Of a DNA stretch of 12,836 nucleotides, positions 1-7,555 are shown one piece after another; position 1 is the first letter of the stretch; each line of letters starts with the position of its first letter. Source of the DNA: Pseudomonadota bacterium (GTDB lineage Bacteria; BMS3Abin14); NCBI GenBank assembly GCA_016937135.1, contig JAFGWO010000047.1, positions 1 to 12,836 on the forward strand. Reading direction: 5' to 3'. The notes under the pieces were generated by a model. It was not told the origin of the DNA. It saw only the letters and a list, made by a program, of their open reading frames with translations, and ran no database searches. The position numbers and the translations under genes are program-made.

Positions 1-1001
1 GCGTTGATGATCCCCTGAGCCACCACGTCGCAGCGGACGATCCCACCGAAGATATTCACAAGGACGGCCTTGACGTTCCCATCGGAAAGGATGATCCGGA
101 ACGCTTCCGTGACAGCCTCCTCCCGGGCCCCTCCCCCGACATCCAGGAAATTGGCCGGTTCACCCCCGGCGAGTTTGATGATATCCATGGTGGCCATAGC
201 CAGCCCGGCCCCGTTGACCATGCACCCCACATTTCCGTCGAGTTTGATATAGGAGAGGCCGAATCCGGAGGCCTGGGTCTCTGCGGGGTCCTCCTCGGTG
301 ACATCGCGAAGGCCAGCCAGCTCCGGGTGCCTGAAAAGTCCATTGTCGTCGAAAACGATCTTCGCATCCAGGGCGACAACGGTTTGGTCGGGAGTGACTA
401 CCAGAGGATTGATCTCCACGAGGGAGCAATCCTTCTCGACAAAAAGCCTGTAAAGCTTCTGGATAAGGGAGCCCGCCTCGGCCGCCGCGCGGGGAGAAAG
501 ACCAAGCCCGAATGCCAGCTGCCTGGCCTGATAAGGCATAAGCCCCGGTCCCGGTTCCACAAACACCTTGAGAATCTTCCCGGGATCCTCCTGGGCCACC
601 TTCTCGATTTCCACTCCACCCTCGCGGCTGGCCATGATGGCGACCCGCTCTGTGGATCGATCGACGACGAATCCCAGATAATATTCTTTTTCAATGGCCA
701 GAGGCCCTTCCACCAAAACCTGATTGACGATTTTACCCGAAGGGCCTGTCTGAACGGTAACGAGGGGCTTTCCGATCATGCCCGAAGCCGCCTCCCGGGC
801 CGCCTCGGGCGTTTCGACAACCTTTACTCCTCCCCCTTTCCCGCGCCCTCCGGCATGGATCTGGGCCTTGACCACAGCCCTCCCCCCGAGGTCTTTCGCG
901 ATGGCCGCGGCCTCCGATCCTGTCCGGGCAACCTCCCCCCGGGGCACAGGGATCCCGTATTCCCTGAAAAGGGCTTTTGCCTGATATTCGTGGATTTTCA
1001 T
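1..1001 (-). CDS. sucC: Succinyl-CoA synthetase (ADP-forming) beta subunit, 3' end cut by window edge
   Basis: Reading the minus strand from the ATG at 999-1001 gives an uninterrupted 333-codon frame that runs off the left edge. Family members are about 385-390 residues, so roughly 55 C-terminal residues lie outside. The N-terminus [20 protein letters not shown] is typical of SucC. Visible motifs are the ATP-grasp nucleotide loop with K45 and GGRGKGGG at residues 51-58, EINPL at 196-200, DAKIVFDDN at 212-220, [15 protein letters not shown] at 259-273, and [10 protein letters not shown] at 316-325 in the CoA-ligase-like domain. With SucD (not in the window) it makes ATP or GTP from succinyl-CoA, or runs in reverse, in the cytoplasm. 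GGAG five bases before the ATG is a good ribosome site. The fumarase beta gene ends 54 bases upstream with no terminator between, so it is probably in the same operon. Nucleotide preference (ADP or GDP) cannot be judged here. Confidence 0.97.
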   Translation of the reverse strand, partial: MKIHEYQAKALFREYGIPVPRGEVARTGSEAAAIAKDLGGRAVVKAQIHAGGRGKGGGVKVVETPEAAREAASGMIGKPLVTVQTGPSGKIVNQVLVEGPLAIEKEYYLGFVVDRSTERVAIMASREGGVEIEKVAQEDPGKILKVFVEPGPGLMPYQARQLAFGLGLSPRAAAEAGSLIQKLYRLFVEKDCSLVEINPLVVTPDQTVVALDAKIVFDDNGLFRHPELAGLRDVTEEDPAETQASGFGLSYIKLDGNVGCMVNGAGLAMATMDIIKLAGGEPANFLDVGGGAREEAVTEAFRIILSDGNVKAVLVNIFGGIVRCDVVAQGIIN

Positions 1002-1055
1002 ATTACTCCCGTCCTTCGCCGACCAGGCCGATTCCCTTGTCAGGAAACGGCTGGT

Positions 1056-1619
1056 TCACCTATGAATCCGGCGATATTCCTCGACTCCTTTTTCATACAG
1101 ATCGTTGCCCCGGATATCATTGACCACCAGGACGGGAAACTCCCGCACCGTCAGTCTCCGGATCGCCTCCGGACCAAGATCTTCATAGGCGAGGATTTCC
1201 GATGAGACGATCCGCCTGGAGATCAGGGCGGCGGCCCCGCCGACAGCCGCAAAGTAGACGGCCTTATGCCTGACCATGCTTTCAATGACCTCCCTGGAGC
1301 GGGGACCCTTTCCGATCGTCCCTTTCAGACCCTTTTCCAGAAGCAGGCCAGTAAAGGGATCCATGCGATAACTTGTCGTCGGTCCCGCCGAACCGATCAC
1401 CTCTCCTGGCCGCGTGGGGGTTGGACCCACGAAGTATATGATCTGCCCCCTGATGTCAACGGGGAGGTCTTCCCCCTGCTGGATGAGACGGGCCAGCCTC
1501 TGGTGGGCCGCATCCCGCGCGGTGAGAATGGTCCCGGTGATCAGGACACGATCGCCGGCTTCCAGATCCCTGACATCTTCATCGGCAAGGGGCGGGGTAA
1601 GGATGATTTCGCCGCTCAA
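1056..1619 (-). CDS. Class I (Fe-S) fumarate hydratase, beta subunit
   Basis: A 187-residue protein equal to the C-terminal half of single-chain class I fumarases. It belongs to the tartrate/fumarate hydro-lyase beta family and pairs with the alpha subunit encoded directly upstream to interconvert fumarate and malate. Family signatures are TARDAAH at 33-39, YFVGPTP at 62-68, GSAGPTTSYRMD at 76-87 (substrate-binding region), the GKG at 103-105, and VGGAAALIS at 126-134. The start is TTG at 1617-1619: the stop of the alpha gene (1629-1631) sits inside an AGGAGG sequence at 1625-1630 that ends five bases before the TTG, and no ATG is suitably placed. This implies translational coupling and balanced subunit production. 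Small-enzyme alternatives such as L(+)-tartrate dehydratase share the fold, but the mdh and sucC neighbours favour fumarase. Confidence 0.93.
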   Translation of the reverse strand: MSGEIILTPPLADEDVRDLEAGDRVLITGTILTARDAAHQRLARLIQQGEDLPVDIRGQIIYFVGPTPTRPGEVIGSAGPTTSYRMDPFTGLLLEKGLKGTIGKGPRSREVIESMVRHKAVYFAAVGGAAALISRRIVSSEILAYEDLGPEAIRRLTVREFPVLVVNDIRGNDLYEKGVEEYRRIHR

Positions 1620-1628
1620 CTCAGCCTC

Positions 1629-2468
1629 CTAAAGGACTTTTTCTCCGTGACGGTGGGAATGGCATTCGATATTGACCGCCACCGGAAGACTGGCGATATG
1701 ACAGGGGTGCATTTCTATGTGGACATCAAGAGCGGTCACCCGGCCCCCGAAACCTCCGGGTCCGATCCCGAGATCGTTGATCTTTTCGAGGATCTCGTCC
1801 TCGAGCTCCGCGAGTTCCGGATCGGGGCTGCGATCACCCAGCGGCCGGAAAAGGGACTCTTTCGCAAACAATGCGGCCTTTTCAAAACTGCCCCCGATTC
1901 CCACTCCAACGATGACCGGCGGACAGGGGTTGGCTCCGGACTCCCGGACCCTCCCTACGACATAGTCAACGATCCCCGCCTTCCCTTCGGACGGCCTTAG
2001 CATGGTGACGCGGCTCATGTTTTCGCTGCCTCCGCCTTTGGCGGCAAAGATCAGCTTCAGCCTGTCCCCGGGGACCACTTTTACATGGATGACCGCAGGG
2101 GTGTTATCGCCCGTGTTTTTCCTGGTGAAGGGATGGCACATGCTTTTGCGGAGATAGCCTTCCCCGTAGCCCTCCCGGATCCCCTGATGGATGGCCGCAT
2201 CCAGCCCGCCCCCCGCAATGCTGACCTCCTGGCCCAGCTCAGCGAAAACCACGGCCAGACCGGTGTCCTGGCACAAGGGAAATCTTCCCTGGGCTGCGAT
2301 TCGGGCGTTCTCCAGGAGCTGCCGGAGGATCTCCCTGCCCTGGGGGGAGGTCTCCCTTTCCAGACCCGCCTTTAGAGCGCCAATAACGTCCTCACCGAGA
2401 TGATAGGCCGACTCCACAACCATGCCCTTCAGTGTTGAGGTAATGAGTTCAGCCTTTATTTCCCGCAT
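1629..2468 (-). CDS. Class I (Fe-S) fumarate hydratase, alpha subunit
   Basis: A 279-residue protein of the Fe-S hydro-lyase alpha family, the partner of the beta subunit directly downstream. Members bind an oxygen-labile [4Fe-4S] cluster through three cysteines, the fourth iron site binding substrate. Candidate ligands seen here are C66 in PLCQDTG, C182 in NPCPP, and a C-terminal cysteine, either C256 in HPCHIASLP or C269 in ECHSHRH. Other conserved stretches are HPFTRKNTGDNTPAVIH at 112-128, AAKGGGSENMSR at 142-153 and VGVGIGGSFEKAALFAKESL from 187. The ATG at 2466-2468 is preceded by GGAGGAAAGGA at a reasonable distance. A 135-base gap separates it from mdh upstream, and I see no convincing terminator or promoter in that gap. 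L(+)-tartrate dehydratase alpha is the main alternative; the TCA-cycle neighbours favour fumarase. Confidence 0.94.
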   Translation of the reverse strand: MREIKAELITSTLKGMVVESAYHLGEDVIGALKAGLERETSPQGREILRQLLENARIAAQGRFPLCQDTGLAVVFAELGQEVSIAGGGLDAAIHQGIREGYGEGYLRKSMCHPFTRKNTGDNTPAVIHVKVVPGDRLKLIFAAKGGGSENMSRVTMLRPSEGKAGIVDYVVGRVRESGANPCPPVIVGVGIGGSFEKAALFAKESLFRPLGDRSPDPELAELEDEILEKINDLGIGPGGFGGRVTALDVHIEMHPCHIASLPVAVNIECHSHRHGEKVL

Positions 2469-2603
2469 TCAGACCCCTGTCCTTTCCTCCCTCGCCCCCG
2501 CTCGCGAAAAAGCCTTCAGGGAATCCGGGAGGCGTTGAAAAAAGAAGAAAGACCGGACCCCGGCCCATCTCTTCCCGGAACAATTAAGACCCGGATCAAC
2601 CGC

Positions 2604-3545
2604 TTAAAAGGGAAGCTTCTTTATGCTTTCCCTGATATCCTCAACCGATTTCTGCAGACCATCCATCTCCTCCCGGGTCAGCTCGATCTCCAGGACCCTT
2701 TCCACTCCGTTTCCTCCGAGGATGACCGGGACACCGACGTACATTCCATCGAGGACATCATATTCGCCCTCCAGACATGCGGAAACCGGCACGATTCTCT
2801 TTTTGTCCTTCAGGATTGCCTCGACCATCTGCACCGTGGCCGCGGCCGGTGAATAGTAGGCGCTGCTGTCTCCCATAAGGGCGACGATTTCAGCTCCCGC
2901 GTTCCGGGTCCTTTCGACGATCGCGTCCAGACGGGCAGGAGGGATGAGCTTCTCGATGGGGATCCCGCCAGCATAGCAGTAACGGACGAGGGGAAGCATG
3001 CTGTCGCCGTGGCCGCCCATGACAAAAGCCTTGACGTCTTCGACGGAAACCCCCAGTTCCATGGCCACGAAAAGGCGGAACCGGGCGCTGTCTAGCAGGC
3101 CGGCCATCCCCATGACCCTGTTTTTTTTAAAACCGCTGATCCTCCTGACGGTGTAGGTCATGATATCAAGGGGGTTGGTGACCACAACAATAAGGGCATC
3201 GGGACTGTGTTTTGCCGCCTGATTCGTACAGCTTTTGACGATCTCGAAATTCCTCATCAGGAGGTCATCCCGGCTCATCCCTGGTTTCCTGGGCAGTCCG
3301 GCCGTGATGACAATGACATCCGAGCCAGCGGTGTGTTCATATCCGCTGGAACCCACGACGTAATAGTCGGTGTGCTCTACCGGGGCGGTCGCCATCAGAT
3401 CGAGGGCCTTGCCTTCCGCAAGCCCCTCGAGGACATCCACCAGGACGATGTCCCCAAGGTGACGCGCCGCGGCCCAATGGGCCGCTGTAGAACCGACGTT
3501 GCCCGCACCGATTATGGTGATCTTGTCCCTTCTTTTCCTGACCAT
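2604..3545 (-). CDS. mdh: Malate dehydrogenase, LDH-like NAD-dependent type
   Basis: A 313-residue protein of the lactate/malate dehydrogenase family; it interconverts malate and oxaloacetate with NAD. The Rossmann loop GAGNVG is at 13-18, and D37 at the end of strand two favours NAD over NADP. Substrate specificity is set in LPRKPGMSR at 84-92: arginine at 86 is the malate-type residue, where lactate dehydrogenases have Gln. N124 in VTNP, the catalytic pair D152 and H179 (GGHGDSMLP), and R155 are all present. Length and motifs match the LDH-like MDHs common in anaerobes and many non-enteric bacteria. The ATG at 3543-3545 follows an AAAAGG ribosome site. It is the first gene of the mdh, fumarase, sucC operon, preceded by an unusual regulated-looking leader region (3546-3911). 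Confidence 0.96.
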   Translation of the reverse strand: MVRKRRDKITIIGAGNVGSTAAHWAAARHLGDIVLVDVLEGLAEGKALDLMATAPVEHTDYYVVGSSGYEHTAGSDVIVITAGLPRKPGMSRDDLLMRNFEIVKSCTNQAAKHSPDALIVVVTNPLDIMTYTVRRISGFKKNRVMGMAGLLDSARFRLFVAMELGVSVEDVKAFVMGGHGDSMLPLVRYCYAGGIPIEKLIPPARLDAIVERTRNAGAEIVALMGDSSAYYSPAAATVQMVEAILKDKKRIVPVSACLEGEYDVLDGMYVGVPVILGGNGVERVLEIELTREEMDGLQKSVEDIRESIKKLPF

Positions 3546-3720
3546 GGCCCTTTTCTCTCGACGAAATTCCTTTAAAAAAACCGGATTCCCTGCCTCCCGA
3601 ATCCTCCCCGTCCCTCCGCCCTCCCGATTAACGCAAAGGCAGAAACGACCAACCTATCGGCGATGGCGGTCTTATGGCGAAGGAAAAAGGCAGGAGAACA
3701 ACTCGGATATGAATCTATCA
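3546..3720 (-). other. Purine-rich 5' leader of mdh
   Basis: No coding frame is convincing here on either strand. On the minus strand the segment carries a dense run of GGGAGG, GGAGGG and GGGGAGG units (plus-strand 3594-3626), which resemble Shine-Dalgarno sequences but have no start codon at the right distance. I looked for a sigma70 promoter and found only weak candidates, for example TTGATA next to the palindrome with no matching -10, and CATAAG without a good -35. The operon may therefore be read from the TTGACA promoter at 3906-3911, through the terminator at 3743-3781. Confidence 0.4.
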
Positions 3721-3742
3721 AATTTCATGGATCCATGAAATT
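3721..3742. repeat. 22-bp perfect palindrome upstream of mdh
   Basis: The 11-base half AATTTCATGGA is followed directly by its exact reverse complement, giving a perfect 22-bp inverted repeat centred on GGATCC. It begins exactly where the T-run of the minus-strand terminator (3743-3749) ends, 176 bases before the mdh start. In DNA it could be an operator for a dimeric regulator. In RNA it would form a 9-bp stem with a GAUC loop, extending the terminator region. It is AT-rich in a GC-rich neighbourhood, which makes a chance origin less likely. Confidence 0.75.
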
Positions 3743-3781
3743 AAAAAAAGAAGGGGGGCAGTGAGTTCACCGCCCCCCTTC
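3743..3781 (-). terminator. Strong intrinsic terminator or attenuator
   Basis: On the minus strand a 14-bp stem, formed by plus-strand arms 3750-3763 and 3768-3781 with six consecutive G-C pairs and one G-U wobble, closes a four-base loop and is followed by seven T residues (3749 down to 3743). This is a textbook Rho-independent terminator for minus-strand transcription. It lies about 250 bases beyond the aspS stop and 197 bases before mdh, so it most likely ends the short transcript starting near 3875. It could also act as an attenuator in the mdh leader. Confidence 0.9.
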
Positions 3782-3875
3782 GAATCGGCCTTTTCCGTCC
3801 GGACCGGCGGAGGGGGGATGCGCTGGCCCGTTTCGGCCGAGGCCTGAAATCCGTTAGGGATACATTCCGTATACT
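3743..3875 (-). ncRNA. Putative about 130-nt small RNA or attenuated mdh leader
   Basis: A unit with its own promoter (-35 at 3906-3911, -10 at 3882-3887) and its own strong terminator, containing no convincing open reading frame; the best is a three-codon ATG-TAT-CCC-TAA. Expected transcript: start near 3875, end near 3743. It contains a hairpin at plus-strand 3831-3849 (UUUC, bulged A, GGC, CUCG tetraloop, GCC, GAAA), then an apparently unpaired C-rich stretch with CCCCCCUCCGCC at 3806-3817, then the terminator hairpin. I do not recognise it as 6S RNA, SRP RNA, tmRNA, RNase P RNA or a known riboswitch. Alternative: it is the 5' leader of the mdh operon. Both readings are inferences from sequence layout; transcript ends are estimates. 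Confidence 0.5.
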
Positions 3876-3886
3876 GTATACAGTAT
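3871..3886. promoter_or_regulatory. 16-bp palindromic operator candidate (GntR-like) over a promoter
   Basis: A perfect 16-bp inverted repeat, ATACTGTATACAGTAT, overlaps the -10 hexamer and extends over the predicted start site, which is the classic position for a repressor. The core TGTATACA resembles operators bound by GntR-family regulators (the FadR-type consensus has GT and AC half-sites three bases apart or similar). The CTG and CAG half-sites are too close together for a standard LexA box. The family assignment is tentative and no regulator gene is in the window. Confidence 0.6.
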
Positions 3887-3911
3887 GAGCACTCCAGCCG
3901 TTCCGTGTCAA
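3882..3911 (-). promoter_or_regulatory. Sigma70-type promoter
   Basis: On the minus strand a consensus -35 TTGACA (plus 3906-3911) is followed after 18 bases by CATACT (plus 3882-3887, four of six matches to TATAAT). The predicted start is near 3875. It lies just past the aspS terminator and is the best promoter match I found in any intergenic gap of the window. Confidence 0.65.
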
Positions 3912-3973
3912 GGGGTTTAACCGACGAATTTCAAACTTGCGGGGGTCTAAGGGGCAGAACGGGACAGCGGCCG

Positions 3974-4016
3974 AAAAAATTCCGGCGATTTCCATCCGCA
4001 AACCGTTTTCCGGGAA
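3974..4016 (-). terminator. Intrinsic terminator of the aspS unit
   Basis: Fourteen bases after the aspS stop the minus strand can form a bulged hairpin: TTCC-C-GG with CCGGAA (outer), then CGGTTT with AAATCG (inner, one G-U), closing an eight-base loop, followed by T6 at 3979-3974. It is weaker than the terminator at 3743-3781 because of the bulge and internal loop, but its position and T-run fit termination of the comEC-to-aspS unit. Confidence 0.55.
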
Positions 4017-4029
4017 GGATTGCCCGGGA

Positions 4030-5835
4030 TCAGGCCCTGCGCAACCGGAGACCCAGCTCCAAAAGCTGGGACCCCTCCACAGGACCCGGGGCCCCGGTGA
4101 GAAGACAGGAGGCCTTCTGTGTCTTTGGAAAGGCAATCACATCCCGTATGGAATCGGTCCCGGCGAGGATCATCAGGATCCGGTCCAGCCCGAAGGCGAT
4201 CCCTCCATGGGGCGGCGCCCCGTATTTCAGGGCATCCAGCAGAAAACCGAACTTCTCCCTCGCCTCTTCCTCCCCTATTTTCAGGAGCTCGAACACCCTG
4301 GCCTGGATATCCTCCCGATGGATGCGGATGGATCCCCCGCCGATTTCGGAACCGTTCAGGACCATGTCATAGGCCCTCGCGCGCACTCTGCCCGGGTCCG
4401 TTTCCAGGAGAGGCAGATCCTCGTCCATGGGGGATGTGAAAGGGTGATGGAGGGAGCTGAAGCGCCCCTCCTGTTTATCGAACTCAAAAAGAGGGAATTC
4501 GACAATCCAGAGAAAGTCGAGCCTTCCCTCCGGGATCAACCCGAATTTTTCCCCAAGGTGGACCCGCAGCTGCCCGAGAGACTCATTCACCATCGAGGGG
4601 ACACCGGCCACGACGAGAAGAAGGTCCCCCTCCCCGAAAGAGGCCCTTCGGGAAACTTCCCCCCGCTCCTCTTCCCCGATGAATTTCGCAAGGGGAGACT
4701 GCCATCCATTGGGATTGCTTTTGAACCAGGCAAGGCCTTTGGCCCCGTAAATGCCGACGAATCCCGTGAGGTCATCCAGGTCCTTGCGGGAGAGCACGCC
4801 GCCGCCTTTCAAGGTCAGGGCCTTTATGATCCCGCCGTTCCTGACCGTTTCGGTAAAGACGCGGGCTTCCGTCCGTGCCAGAACGTCGGAAAGGTCCACC
4901 AGTTCCATGCCGAAACGGGTATCCGGCCTGTCCAGGCCAAACCGGTCGATCGCCTCGGAGTAAGTCAACCGTGGAAAGGGTGTTGGGATCTCGACCCCGA
5001 GGGCGCAATGAAAGATCCCCGAAATCATTCTCTCCATGATCTGAAGTATCCCGTCTTCGTCGGTGAAGGACATCTCTGCATCGATCTGGGTGAATTCCGG
5101 CTGGCGGTCCGCCCTCAGGTCTTCATCACGGAAGCAATGGACCACCTGGAAATAACGGTCAAAACCGGCGACCATCAGCAACTGCTTGAACAGCTGGGGG
5201 GACTGGGGAAGGGCATACATGGAACCTGGCTGGATCCTGCTGGGAACAAGAAAATCACGGGCGCCCTCAGGCGTGCTTTTCGTCAAAAAGGGGGTTTCGA
5301 TCTCCAGAAAACCCTCGCGGCAGAGAAACTCCCTTGCAAACTGGGAAACCCGGGAACGCAGGACCATATTCTCCCGCAAGGTTTCCCTCCGGAGGTCCAG
5401 ATAGCGGTATTTTAACCTCACACTCTCCGCTGTATCCTTTCCCTCCCTTTCATCGATGGGGAAAGGGGGCGTCAAGCTGGTGTTTAAAAGCTTCATCTCA
5501 TCGACGAAAATCTCGATCTCACCAGTGGAAAGGTCCGGGTTCACCATCCCCGCGGGCCTCTCCATGACCTCCCCCCTCACAGCGATGACGTATTCGGAGC
5601 GGATATCCTCAGCCTTGCGATGGGGCTGGGGATCGCGGTCCGGGTTAAAAACCACCTGGGTGATGCCCCATCGATCCCTCAGATCGACAAATATGAGACC
5701 ACCGTGGTCCCTCCTTCGGAGCACCCATCCGGCCAGGAGGACCCTTTCCCCGACATGGTTTTTGTCAAGCTCCCCGCAGTTGTGGGAACGGCGCCAGTCG
5801 CCCAGGGAATCGAGAATTTCAGGGGATTTTTCCAA
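4030..5835 (-). CDS. aspS: Aspartyl-tRNA synthetase, probably non-discriminating (Asp/Asn)
   Basis: A 601-residue bacterial-type class IIb synthetase charging tRNA with aspartate. It has an N-terminal OB-fold anticodon domain (about 20-115), the catalytic core with motif 2 [16 protein letters not shown] at 235-250, the bacterial GAD insertion (about 300-420), and motif 3 [11 protein letters not shown] with R552 near the C-terminus. H44 (RRRDHGG) and G96 (ERPAG) match the two anticodon-domain positions, His31 and Gly81 of Pseudomonas, linked to non-discriminating enzymes that also make Asp-tRNA(Asn) for GatCAB. The frame stays open further upstream into the neighbouring gene, but homology begins near [17 protein letters not shown] at 5833-5835 has GGAGG six bases before it, so I take that start. 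It is last in the comEC-to-aspS unit, 46 bases after the DUF4388-REC gene. Confidence 0.96.
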   Translation of the reverse strand: MEKSPEILDSLGDWRRSHNCGELDKNHVGERVLLAGWVLRRRDHGGLIFVDLRDRWGITQVVFNPDRDPQPHRKAEDIRSEYVIAVRGEVMERPAGMVNPDLSTGEIEIFVDEMKLLNTSLTPPFPIDEREGKDTAESVRLKYRYLDLRRETLRENMVLRSRVSQFAREFLCREGFLEIETPFLTKSTPEGARDFLVPSRIQPGSMYALPQSPQLFKQLLMVAGFDRYFQVVHCFRDEDLRADRQPEFTQIDAEMSFTDEDGILQIMERMISGIFHCALGVEIPTPFPRLTYSEAIDRFGLDRPDTRFGMELVDLSDVLARTEARVFTETVRNGGIIKALTLKGGGVLSRKDLDDLTGFVGIYGAKGLAWFKSNPNGWQSPLAKFIGEEERGEVSRRASFGEGDLLLVVAGVPSMVNESLGQLRVHLGEKFGLIPEGRLDFLWIVEFPLFEFDKQEGRFSSLHHPFTSPMDEDLPLLETDPGRVRARAYDMVLNGSEIGGGSIRIHREDIQARVFELLKIGEEEAREKFGFLLDALKYGAPPHGGIAFGLDRILMILAGTDSIRDVIAFPKTQKASCLLTGAPGPVEGSQLLELGLRLRRA

Positions 5836-5881
5836 AAATATCCTCCGCAGGTAAAATGGAAACGGTTGGTCCTGGCGCCTT

Positions 5882-7555
5882 TTAGCCGGAGAGTTTTCTA
5901 AGCCGGGCAATAACAGCCTGCTGCTGCTGGATCTCCAGGGACAGGGATGCGAGGTTAAGGAGGATCTCAAGGGAGTCATTGTCCCTGGGCGGAACGCCCC
6001 CCGGGACGACATCCCCGTAAAGAAGGGCCACAACTGTGTTCTGGACGAGAAGGGGAAAAACCACCGTAAACCTCGGTTCCGGATCGCCCAGGGCGCCGGA
6101 CAACGCCGCGCCCAGACTGGCTCCCGGGTTTTCCTCCGTTATCAGCTTCTTTGCCTCCACTGCCTTTTTAAGGAGGGAAGAACGGTCAAGCTCAAAATTG
6201 AGGGTTTTTATCCTTTGATTGAAATTTTCCCCTCCCGGCCGCCGGTCTCCGCCATAAAAACCCATCACCTGGTTTTTCCTGACGAGTAGAACGGCGCAAC
6301 GATCGATTTCCCTCGCGGCGAACCGGACGAGGACTTCCGCCATCTTCCCCAGGCTCTTGTCCCTGACCATCCTGGTGCTTGTCTCGGCCAGGAATCTTAT
6401 GTCCGTGGTATCCCTCTCGACAACCTCCCCGACTTTAAGCAGCTCTTCCCGGGACTGGATCAACTGGGAAAGAAGCTCCTCCCTGAGGATATTCTGCTGA
6501 TCGCGCTCGAAATAGACCTCATGTCTCTGGATGACGTTCTGGATGCAGAGGGCTACCTCCTCGATGAAGAGATTCAGCTGACTTTCCAGCCGGTCAAGGG
6601 GAGTGTCCTTTTTCTCTGGCTTGCTTATGTAGTAGGTGGCGCCCAGGAAAAGGGCCCTCCTCCTGATGGTGGCATCAGGATAGGACGTATTGACGATGAC
6701 CGGAATGTGGCTGTAGGTTTTCTGGATCTCCTCCAGAAGCTCCAGACCGCCGAAGATCCCTTTTCCGCTCAGGGTGGGCATGATCAGGTCCGAGATGATA
6801 ATTGGGATCTTCCCTGTGCGATCATATTCCGCAAGCTTGTCGAGGGCCTTATGGGGAGACTCCACGGCATCTACGTCAAACCCGAAGGCCGTGAGTTTGT
6901 CGCGGAACATCTCCCGCATCAGCATCTCGTCCTCGACCAGGAGAACCACTTCCTTGGGTTTGAGCTCCCGGAGCTTCTGGCTGACCCGGCGGATGGCCTG
7001 GAGGATCTCTTCCCTTATCTCCCCCCCTATCCGTTCCTGGTCCGAAACGATCTGCTCCAAAGCCCATTCATCCTCCACGGCGGTGGCCAGATGGGAAGCT
7101 CTCGAGGCCAGTTCCTCCAGGGGAAGATGCTCGACGGGCACGCCGGGAACATCCTTTTCCTCCTCCATCCTGTACAACCCCTCGTTGCCCCAGGAAAAAA
7201 GGTGGACCAGCGAATCTTCAAGGACCCCCTTCATCGCCAGATCCAGGGTTTTCTGATCGATGACGCCCTTTTCGATCAGGATCTGTCCGATGAAAGTGCC
7301 CTCCCCTTTTTGTTTCTGGACACCAAGAGCGCCCTGAAGCTCCTTCTCGGTGATTATGTTTCGACTTACCAGGTGCCGACCCAGTCGGCTCCTCATCCTG
7401 GGTTCCCGTACCTGCACAATCCGGCCTCCCTTGAGGGTGATGGAGGCAAGACCCATTTTGCCTTTCAGAGTCAGGTTCCCTGAAAACGAGCCGCTTTGGG
7501 CTTCTTTAAGGAGGGAAAGCAGATTGGTGGCCTTGAGGCTTCCGGACATATCCAT
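5882..7555 (-). CDS. DUF4388 (PATAN)-receiver-GAF-like signalling protein
   Basis: A 557-residue cytoplasmic protein with no signal peptide or membrane segment. Residues 3-55 and about 105-132 resemble DUF4388/PATAN, interrupted or followed by an MshEN/GspE-N-like repeat ([20 protein letters not shown]...LIEKGVID, about 58-105). A receiver domain spans about 202-335, with acidic pair E208/D209, phospho-acceptor D256, T290 and K312. Its DLIMP loop is followed by an extra glycine-rich insert (SGKGIFGG, 263-270). A coiled-coil-like stretch (about 330-385) leads to a GAF-like C-terminal domain (about 388-550). No kinase, GGDEF or DNA-binding output is visible, so output is probably protein-protein. 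The start is ATG 7553-7555, which overlaps the hisS stop (TGATG) with AAGGAG upstream; this indicates coupled translation. A TTG one codon earlier is also possible. The specific role is unknown. Confidence 0.9.
   Translation of the reverse strand: MDMSGSLKATNLLSLLKEAQSGSFSGNLTLKGKMGLASITLKGGRIVQVREPRMRSRLGRHLVSRNIITEKELQGALGVQKQKGEGTFIGQILIEKGVIDQKTLDLAMKGVLEDSLVHLFSWGNEGLYRMEEEKDVPGVPVEHLPLEELASRASHLATAVEDEWALEQIVSDQERIGGEIREEILQAIRRVSQKLRELKPKEVVLLVEDEMLMREMFRDKLTAFGFDVDAVESPHKALDKLAEYDRTGKIPIIISDLIMPTLSGKGIFGGLELLEEIQKTYSHIPVIVNTSYPDATIRRRALFLGATYYISKPEKKDTPLDRLESQLNLFIEEVALCIQNVIQRHEVYFERDQQNILREELLSQLIQSREELLKVGEVVERDTTDIRFLAETSTRMVRDKSLGKMAEVLVRFAAREIDRCAVLLVRKNQVMGFYGGDRRPGGENFNQRIKTLNFELDRSSLLKKAVEAKKLITEENPGASLGAALSGALGDPEPRFTVVFPLLVQNTVVALLYGDVVPGGVPPRDNDSLEILLNLASLSLEIQQQQAVIARLRKLSG

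Noticed and set aside
327..1205. Plus-strand open frame (about 290 codons) opposite sucC and the fumarase beta end
   Set aside because: Shadow of two well-supported minus-strand genes; proline- and arginine-rich translation with no domain.
3871..3886. LexA (SOS) box
   Set aside because: The CTGT and ACAG half-sites are only two bases apart; an E. coli-type LexA box has eight bases between them, and no SOS gene is adjacent.
3937..5415. Long plus-strand open frame (about 490 codons) opposite aspS
   Set aside because: It is antisense to a clear AspRS, shows no family similarity or ribosome site, and is low in recognisable domain structure; long antisense frames are expected in GC-rich genes.
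5836..6033. 66-residue N-terminal extension of AspRS from an upstream ATG
   Set aside because: The extension overlaps the 3' end of the neighbouring gene, is not like any AspRS N-terminus, and a TTG with a perfect GGAGG lies at the conserved start.
6521..7483. Plus-strand open frame (320 codons) opposite the DUF4388-REC gene
   Set aside because: Antisense to a clear receiver-domain gene; no motif of its own.
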